Source of the DNA: Chloroflexota bacterium | GTDB lineage: Bacteria > Chloroflexota > UBA6077 > FW602-bin22 > JAMCYS01 | DNA: 49,533 nucleotides | Reading direction: 5' to 3' | NCBI GenBank assembly: GCA_023473795.1 | Contig: JAMCYS010000075.1 | Location: 1 to 49,533 of the forward strand | In this document: piece after piece, positions 45,238 to 49,533 of the stretch | Numbering within the stretch: the stretch's first letter is position 1 | How the letters are laid out: every line of letters starts with the position of its first letter | Program-made: the position numbers and the translations under genes | Notes under the pieces: generated by a model | Told to the model about the DNA's origin: nothing | Database searches by the model: none | Seen by the model: the letters and a program-made list of their open reading frames with translations, nothing else

Positions 45238-46593
45238 TTGACACCTGATGGCCCGGAACCTAGAATGGCGCTCGCGCCCAGGGTGCTACCGCCCGGGCGC
45301 CCGTTCTTTGGAGGTCGGCGTTTGACAGGGCTTTCCTTGGGCCTGCTGCCGCTGCGCCGGAGGAACTACCGCCTCCTGTGGCTCTCTTCCCTCACCTGGT
45401 ACTGGGCCCGCTGGATGGACATCTTGGTCACCAGCTACGTGGCCCTCCAGATCACCAACTCCGCCTTCGACGTCGCTTTGATCGGCTTCTGCCGCTACGT
45501 GCCGGTAATGCTTTTCGGTGCCTTCGCCGGCGCCGTGGCCGACAGGCTGGACCGCCGGCTGCTGGTGGTGGCCACGACCTTCCTCAACGCCCTCGCCACT
45601 CTCACCATAGGCCTCCTCTTTCTCTCCGGCCGGCTCGAGTTCTGGCATCTGGCGCTGGCTAGCCTGATGTTGGGCCTGTCGTGGTCCGTGGAGTGGCCCA
45701 GCCGGCGGGCGATGATCCCCGACCTCGCCGGCAAGTCGCTGCTCATTCCGGCGGTGCTGGTGGACACCATCTCGATGAACCTGAACCGCGCCGTGGCGCC
45801 GCTCGTGGGGGGCGCGCTGCTGGCGACCCTCAGCAGCGCCAACTGCTACTTCGTGCTGGCGTTTCTGTACGCCGTGGGTCTGGTGCCACTGGGCTTATTG
45901 CGTCTACCGGCGCAACTGGTGCCGCAAAGGACGGCCACCCTGCGCTTCATCGCCGAAGGTTTGCGCTACTGCCATCGCTACCAGGTGGTGCGCGGGGTGT
46001 TGCTGATCACGGTGGTGATGAACGCCTGCTTCTTCCCCTACACCCAGCTGCTGTCGGTGGTGGCGCGCGACGTTCTGAACGTCGGCCCGCTGGAGCTGGG
46101 GCTTTTGGCTTCGGCGGACGGCACGGGTTCGCTGGTGGGCGCGCTCTTGCTGCTCTCGCTCAACCGGCTGCCGCGGCAGGGGACGCTCTTCGTGATCGGC
46201 TCGCTCTCGATGCTGCTGGCGCTGCTCGCGTTCGCCCTCTCGTCCCATTTTGCCCTCTCGCTGCTCATCCTCGGGGTGGCCGGTCTTTCACAATCGGCCT
46301 TCGCCACCTACCAATCGACGATTGTCCTCGGCGAAGTGGGGGACGCCTTGCGGGCGAGGGTAATGGGGGTATTGACGGTGGCCATTGGCAGCTCGCCGGT
46401 GGGCATGCTCTTCATAGGGGCGGTCGCGGGCCGCTACGGCGCCTCCTGGGCCCTGGGTCTCAGCGGCGGCCTGGGCGCGCTGCTAGTGCTGGTCAGCGTG
46501 GCTCTGGCGCCGCGACTCCTGACCTACGCGGTGCCTGCCCTGCGGCCGGTGCCGCCACTGCCCGCCCGGCCGGCGGTTGGCTCCGGCGACTAG
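45238..46593 (+). CDS. MFS exporter (EntS/MFS_3-like)
   Basis: 451 residues with about twelve membrane helices. RNYRLLWLSSLTWYWARWMDILVTSYVALQ, split around the first helix, and AGAVADRLDRRLLVV (motif A) are typical of the MFS_3 enterobactin-exporter-like group. Substrate unknown. Starts at a TTG at 45238; an internal TTG at 45322 just before GLSLGLLPLRRRN is an alternative. Its stop codon overlaps the stop codon of the convergent dehydrogenase gene by two bases. Confidence 0.9.
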   Translation: MTPDGPEPRMALAPRVLPPGRPFFGGRRLTGLSLGLLPLRRRNYRLLWLSSLTWYWARWMDILVTSYVALQITNSAFDVALIGFCRYVPVMLFGAFAGAVADRLDRRLLVVATTFLNALATLTIGLLFLSGRLEFWHLALASLMLGLSWSVEWPSRRAMIPDLAGKSLLIPAVLVDTISMNLNRAVAPLVGGALLATLSSANCYFVLAFLYAVGLVPLGLLRLPAQLVPQRTATLRFIAEGLRYCHRYQVVRGVLLITVVMNACFFPYTQLLSVVARDVLNVGPLELGLLASADGTGSLVGALLLLSLNRLPRQGTLFVIGSLSMLLALLAFALSSHFALSLLILGVAGLSQSAFATYQSTIVLGEVGDALRARVMGVLTVAIGSSPVGMLFIGAVAGRYGASWALGLSGGLGALLVLVSVALAPRLLTYAVPALRPVPPLPARPAVGSGD

Positions 46594-47546
46594 TCGCCCG
46601 GCTCAGCCTGCTCGGACTTCAGCAGCTCCACCAGGAAATTGTCGCGCTTGCGGGTTACCTCTTTGACGTCCTTCACCCGCCAGTCGTAGACGCCAGCGCC
46701 AGATTTTACGCCCAGCTCGCCCGCGGCGACCTTGTCGCGCAGCAACTGCGCGGGCGCCGTCTCGTTGCAGAGGGCCTGGCACATGTAGGTTTGGATGGCC
46801 AGCACCATATCCAGACCGACCACGTCCTGGTGCTCGAGCACGCCGTAGACGGGGAAGCGACGGCCGAGGCCGTTCTTGACCGCGGTGTCCACGTCCTCGG
46901 CCGAAGCGATGCCTTCCTGGACGACCCAGAAGGCCTCGCGGATCAAGGCGTGGAAGAGGCGATTGCCCAGCTGGCCGGGGGTGTCCTTGCGGACGACGAC
47001 GGGCTTCTTGCCGGCGCCTCGGAGCAGGGCCACCAGCGACTGCACCGTCTCCTCGGCGGTTCGCGCCCCCTTGACGACCTCGACGAGGGGCATCAGGTGC
47101 GGCGGGTTCCAGAAGTGAGTGACGGCGAAGCGCTCCGGCCGGCGCAACGGCTCCGCGATAGCGGTGGCCGGCAGGCCTGACGTGTTGGAGGTGAGGATCG
47201 TCTGAGCGGGACACAGCCCTTCCAGACGCGAGAAGAGCTCCTGCTTGACGGCCAGGTCCTCGACAATCGACTCGGTCACCAAGTCCGCTTGCCCTGCCGC
47301 GGTCGCGAGGTCGGTGGTGCCGGCAATACGAGCCAGTCGCTCGGCGCCGCTCGCCGCGGCGAGACAGCCGCCCTGGACCAGCGTCTCCACGCCCGCGGTG
47401 ACGGAGCGTAGGCCCTTGGCCACGCTCTGCTCGGTACGGGCATAGAGGCTGACCTGGCAGCCTGCCGCCGCCAGGCTGTAGGCGATGCCCGGCCCCATAA
47501 GGCCCGTGCCGATAACCAACGCTCGTCGGATCGTCTGCTCTTCCAC
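46590..47546 (-). CDS. 3-hydroxyacyl-CoA (3-hydroxybutyryl-CoA) dehydrogenase
   Basis: 318 residues from the GTG at 47546, with GGGAGG seven bases upstream; the frame is open further upstream without support. ALVIGTGLMGPGIAYSLAAAGCQVSLYAR is the NAD loop (split here across residues ~8-36), ESIVEDLAVKQELFSRLE and SNTSGLPATAIA follow, HFWNPPHLMPLVEVV contains the catalytic His, and the C-terminal domain has GQLGNRLFHALIREAF. Acts in beta-oxidation or butyrate-type metabolism. Stands alone with no thiolase or crotonase nearby. Confidence 0.93.
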   Translation of the reverse strand: MEEQTIRRALVIGTGLMGPGIAYSLAAAGCQVSLYARTEQSVAKGLRSVTAGVETLVQGGCLAAASGAERLARIAGTTDLATAAGQADLVTESIVEDLAVKQELFSRLEGLCPAQTILTSNTSGLPATAIAEPLRRPERFAVTHFWNPPHLMPLVEVVKGARTAEETVQSLVALLRGAGKKPVVVRKDTPGQLGNRLFHALIREAFWVVQEGIASAEDVDTAVKNGLGRRFPVYGVLEHQDVVGLDMVLAIQTYMCQALCNETAPAQLLRDKVAAGELGVKSGAGVYDWRVKDVKEVTRKRDNFLVELLKSEQAEPGD

Positions 47547-47877
47547 GTGCTGCCTCCCTAACGGAAATGCCGGCGGCTGCCCCGCGGCGCTGCTCGAGAC
47601 CAAGGCAGGATAGCAGGGGTCCCGACAGACTGTCAACCGGTGGTGCGATGAGGGAGCGGCCGTTCCCGAGCCAGCAACCACCCTCGTGGTAGTTTCCGAC
47701 GCCAACCACCTTGACGCTGGCCAGGCGGTGATTCTCTGAGCGCTTGGCCGAGGCACTGCGCCGTCTGCCCACGGGGCGGGCAAGGGCGTGTAGGTCACGC
47801 TTGACACCGAGAAACGCGGTTTGGTATACTGCATTTTGCCGAGCAGCTGATGGCTAGCCATCGCCGCGAAGCGCAAT
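47547..47877 (+). other. Intergenic region ahead of tRNA-Asp
   Basis: 331 bases without a gene. Apart from the ribosome site of the minus-strand dehydrogenase and the tRNA promoter at 47801-47830, I see no frame, repeat or RNA structure that I can support. Confidence 0.6.
47801..47830 (+). promoter_or_regulatory. Promoter of tRNA-Asp
   Basis: TTGACA (47801-47806), 18-base spacer, TATACT (47825-47830). The tRNA begins 48 bases after the -10, giving a short 5' leader. Confidence 0.75.
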
Positions 47878-47951
47878 GGAGGCGTGGTGTAGCGGCCTAA
47901 CATGCAGCCCTGTCAAGGCTGAGATCGCGGGTTCGAATCCCGTCGCTTCCG
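47878..47951 (+). tRNA. tRNA-Asp (anticodon GTC)
   Basis: Complete cloverleaf: acceptor GGAGGCG/CGCTTCC with one G-T pair, D-arm GTGT/ACAT, anticodon stem CAGCC/GGCTG with loop CTGTCAA (anticodon GTC), T-arm GCGGG/CCCGT with loop TTCGAAT, discriminator G. The genome continues CCC, so CCA is not encoded. Confidence 0.97.
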
Positions 47952-47964
47952 CCCGGTACTGAAA

Positions 47965-48041
47965 TTGGTTGCCACGCTGCAACCAAGCCTGCTAAGTCGG
48001 GTCGTGGTTCAATCGCCACGACCCGATCGTCGTTAACGATC
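47965..48041. other. Three consecutive perfect palindromes between tRNA-Asp and the recombinase
   Basis: TTGGTTGC/GCAACCAA (47965-47986), TCGGGTCGTGG/CCACGACCCGA (47997-48026), and GATCGT/ACGATC (48025-48041, containing TCGTTAACGA). None has a T-run. They may form a recombinase attachment site, end structures for the two convergent transcripts, or both. Confidence 0.55.
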
Positions 48042-48055
48042 ACCTTCAAGGTCAG

Positions 48056-49426
48056 CTACGTCAGCAACCGGTTGCGCTGGGCAGGGTCAGCCGCGGCCCA
48101 GACCATCGCCGCGTGGCGCACGAACTCGGCGAGCTTGAGGAGATCGCGCCGCTGCTTCTGCTCGGGCTGCAGGGCAAGGAGGCGTCGCTGCACGCTGTCG
48201 CGCTCGGCGAGGTACTCGGGCCGATCGAGATCTCCCCAGCTGTACAGCTCCTTGATGCGAGCCAGCCTCGCCTCCAGGCGACGGCGCTCCTCGCCGACGT
48301 CGCCCACCGCTCTTGCCTCGGCCTGCAATCGGCGCAACTCCACCTCGAGGGCGCCCTCCGGCAGCTCGAGCCCGGCCATCCACTCACCGATCTGCTCCTC
48401 GTAGACCGAGAGGAGTACTCCCCGCTGGTCACAGCCCAACCCCTGCATACGACCGTAGCAGACAGTCCGGACGCTGTCGTGCATCGTCTGGATCCGGATG
48501 GCCCCGCCGCACTTGGCGCAGCGCAGCAGCCCGGTGAGGCTGTAGGTGTGGCTATGCCCGTTGACCGAGCTCTGCCGCGCGCCGGTGAGGTTCCTCTTTC
48601 TAGCCTCTCGGGCCCGGGCGAAGAGGTCGGGATCCACCAGGGCCGGGTGGGCGCCGGGCACCCAGCCGCCCTGACCATCGGGCAGGTCGCCGACGTAGAA
48701 GCGGTTGATCAGCACGCGGCGAACGCTGTCCTTGCGCCAGGGATTGTGGCCGCGGTTGCCGGTGGTGCGCCAGCCGCCGGCGTTGAGAACCTCGGCGACC
48801 TCCTTGTCGCTCGCGCCCTTGGCACAAATCTCCAGGGCGTGCACTAGCCCCTCGTGGTTCGACCTGCTGTTGGCCTGCAACCGCAGGTCGGGCGCCGGCA
48901 GCCCATCCTCGCCTCGCATCGCTCCGAAGGGCAAAAGCCCGTTGTAAAGGCCGCGTTCCTTGCGCTCGGACTTGACCTTGCGGACCTCCTGGCCGAGGTT
49001 CTGGCTGTAGAACTCGGCCAGGGCGCCGAAGATGTGCAGACTGAGTCGCCCCTGTGGCGTGGAGTAGTCGAGATTCTCGACCACACTGACCAGGCCGACA
49101 TTATGTCGCGCCAGTCGATCGAGACTCTGCAAGGTCAGGCGGAGGTTGCGCGAGAAACGGTCGAGCTTGTGGACAATGACGACCTCCGCCTCGCCGGCCT
49201 CCACGCCGGTCATCATCTGCTGGAAGAGCACCCGCTTGGTTGGATTCTCATACCTCGCCGACTTGTCGTCCTCGACCAGCTCGCGGGCGACCTCCCAGCC
49301 CCGCTTGGCGCACCCGCCCCGACAGGCGCGCAGCTGCGCCGCCAGGGAGAGGGCCTCGTCCTCCGCTGGCTGGCCGTCGCGGCTCTTCTTGGCCTTCGAA
49401 CGGCGGGCGTAGATGTAGACTCTCAC
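48056..49426 (-). CDS. Large serine recombinase (site-specific integrase)
   Basis: 456 residues from a GTG overlapping the preceding TGA. N-terminal resolvase domain (RVYIYARRSK with the catalytic Ser at ~10; VVIVHKLDRFSRNLR), recombinase domain (~175-285, GGWRTTGNRGHNPWRKDSVRRVLINRFYVGDL split across it), zinc ribbon with CAKCGG and CYGRMQGLGC (~305-340), then an Arg/Glu-rich coiled coil. Such enzymes integrate and excise phages or mobilisable elements. It points at tRNA-Asp; the element presumably extends to the right, beyond the window. Confidence 0.94.
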   Translation of the reverse strand: MRVYIYARRSKAKKSRDGQPAEDEALSLAAQLRACRGGCAKRGWEVARELVEDDKSARYENPTKRVLFQQMMTGVEAGEAEVVIVHKLDRFSRNLRLTLQSLDRLARHNVGLVSVVENLDYSTPQGRLSLHIFGALAEFYSQNLGQEVRKVKSERKERGLYNGLLPFGAMRGEDGLPAPDLRLQANSRSNHEGLVHALEICAKGASDKEVAEVLNAGGWRTTGNRGHNPWRKDSVRRVLINRFYVGDLPDGQGGWVPGAHPALVDPDLFARAREARKRNLTGARQSSVNGHSHTYSLTGLLRCAKCGGAIRIQTMHDSVRTVCYGRMQGLGCDQRGVLLSVYEEQIGEWMAGLELPEGALEVELRRLQAEARAVGDVGEERRRLEARLARIKELYSWGDLDRPEYLAERDSVQRRLLALQPEQKQRRDLLKLAEFVRHAAMVWAAADPAQRNRLLT

Positions 49427-49533
49427 CTGCCCAGCTCCTTGAGGCGCTCCTGCATCAATGTCCGGGCCACCTGGAAGATATGGCAGAGCTGGCCGAGGTC
49501 GGTCACCTTGCGCAACTTCTCCTCAAGCATCCG
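49423..49533 (-). CDS. C-terminal end of a gene coupled to the serine recombinase
   Basis: 36 codons entering from the right edge, in frame MLEEKLRKVTDLGQLCHIF (residues 2-20 of the visible part) and ending LMQERLKELGR. The TGA overlaps the GTG of the recombinase (GTGA), so the two are translationally coupled. The short helical sequence resembles no family I can name; a small DNA-binding or excision partner is possible. Confidence 0.7.
   Translation of the reverse strand, partial: RMLEEKLRKVTDLGQLCHIFQVARTLMQERLKELGR

Noticed and set aside
45681-47180. Plus-strand frame of 499 codons across the MFS and dehydrogenase genes
   Set aside because: It crosses two well-supported convergent genes, is rich in Arg, Gly and Ala, and has no recognisable domain.
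46603-47772. Minus-strand frame of 389 codons over the hydroxyacyl-CoA dehydrogenase
   Set aside because: A shifted-frame shadow of the same-strand dehydrogenase with low-complexity composition.
47930-48030. Direct duplication of the tRNA-Asp 3' end as an att site
   Set aside because: The downstream hairpin has only vague T-arm resemblance and no exact repeat of the tRNA end is seen.

Overview
The window is a high-GC bacterial chromosome segment with strong AGGAGG-type ribosome binding sites and many GTG/TTG starts. The gene content suggests an anaerobic or microaerophilic bacterium: ADP-forming acyl-CoA synthetase, a [FeFe]-hydrogenase-like sensor kinase, Rex, remnants of tungsten-type aldehyde oxidoreductase, and FeoB. 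Large Dol-P-Man-type membrane glycosyltransferases with C-terminal beta-sandwich domains and the small 'ENWTVDDGETLYQIYCL' protein recall Chloroflexota. That placement is an inference; a deep Firmicutes-like lineage is not excluded.

Layout. 1-9629 (minus): one long lower-glycolysis and energy operon, glycerate 2-kinase, ADP-forming acyl-CoA synthetase, BioD/DRTGG protein, enolase, GAPDH, PGK, TIM, then malate dehydrogenase running off the left edge. It starts from a near-consensus promoter followed by a roughly 100-nt leader that ends in an intrinsic terminator. 9.9-18.8 kb: a mixed region with an amidohydrolase, a quinone oxidoreductase, a divergent glycosyltransferase / secreted glycosidase pair, small membrane proteins and an orphan DNA methyltransferase. 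18.9-27.9 kb: housekeeping genes (uvrA, a PEP mutase/isocitrate lyase family gene, an HD-GYP sensor, tRNA-Thr, a DtxR-family regulator, yebC, ruvC, ruvA). 28.0-30.7 kb: a second DtxR-family regulator coupled to feoB.

30.9-45 kb is the most unusual part. A membrane glycosyltransferase carries a frameshift. Next comes a minus-strand redox-signalling island: response regulator, Rex, a ferredoxin/[FeFe]-hydrogenase-like/histidine kinase fusion, a second response regulator with an in-frame TGA, and a receiver-PAS-histidine kinase with an in-frame TAG. Two textbook Rex palindromes control the island, one placed directly behind a TTGACA/TATAAT promoter. Divergent from it is a plus-strand sulfur-transfer operon: ThiF/MoeB-like E1, TusA-like, three DsrE/F/H-like proteins, a JAMM peptidase, a cysteine synthase reduced to its first ~24 and last ~34 residues, and LarE. 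Then follow an MFS transporter, an iron-alcohol-dehydrogenase/aldehyde-ferredoxin-oxidoreductase chimera, and a frameshifted SCP2 protein.

45.2-49.5 kb: an MFS exporter, a 3-hydroxyacyl-CoA dehydrogenase, tRNA-Asp, a run of three palindromes, and a large serine recombinase with the end of a coupled upstream gene. These probably mark the left end of an integrated element that extends beyond the window.

Six lesions (two frameshifts, two in-frame stops, two internal deletions or fusions) lie between 31.9 and 44.9 kb, while I saw none elsewhere. This is either local gene decay or a stretch of assembly error, and it is the first thing to settle before functional claims are made for that region.
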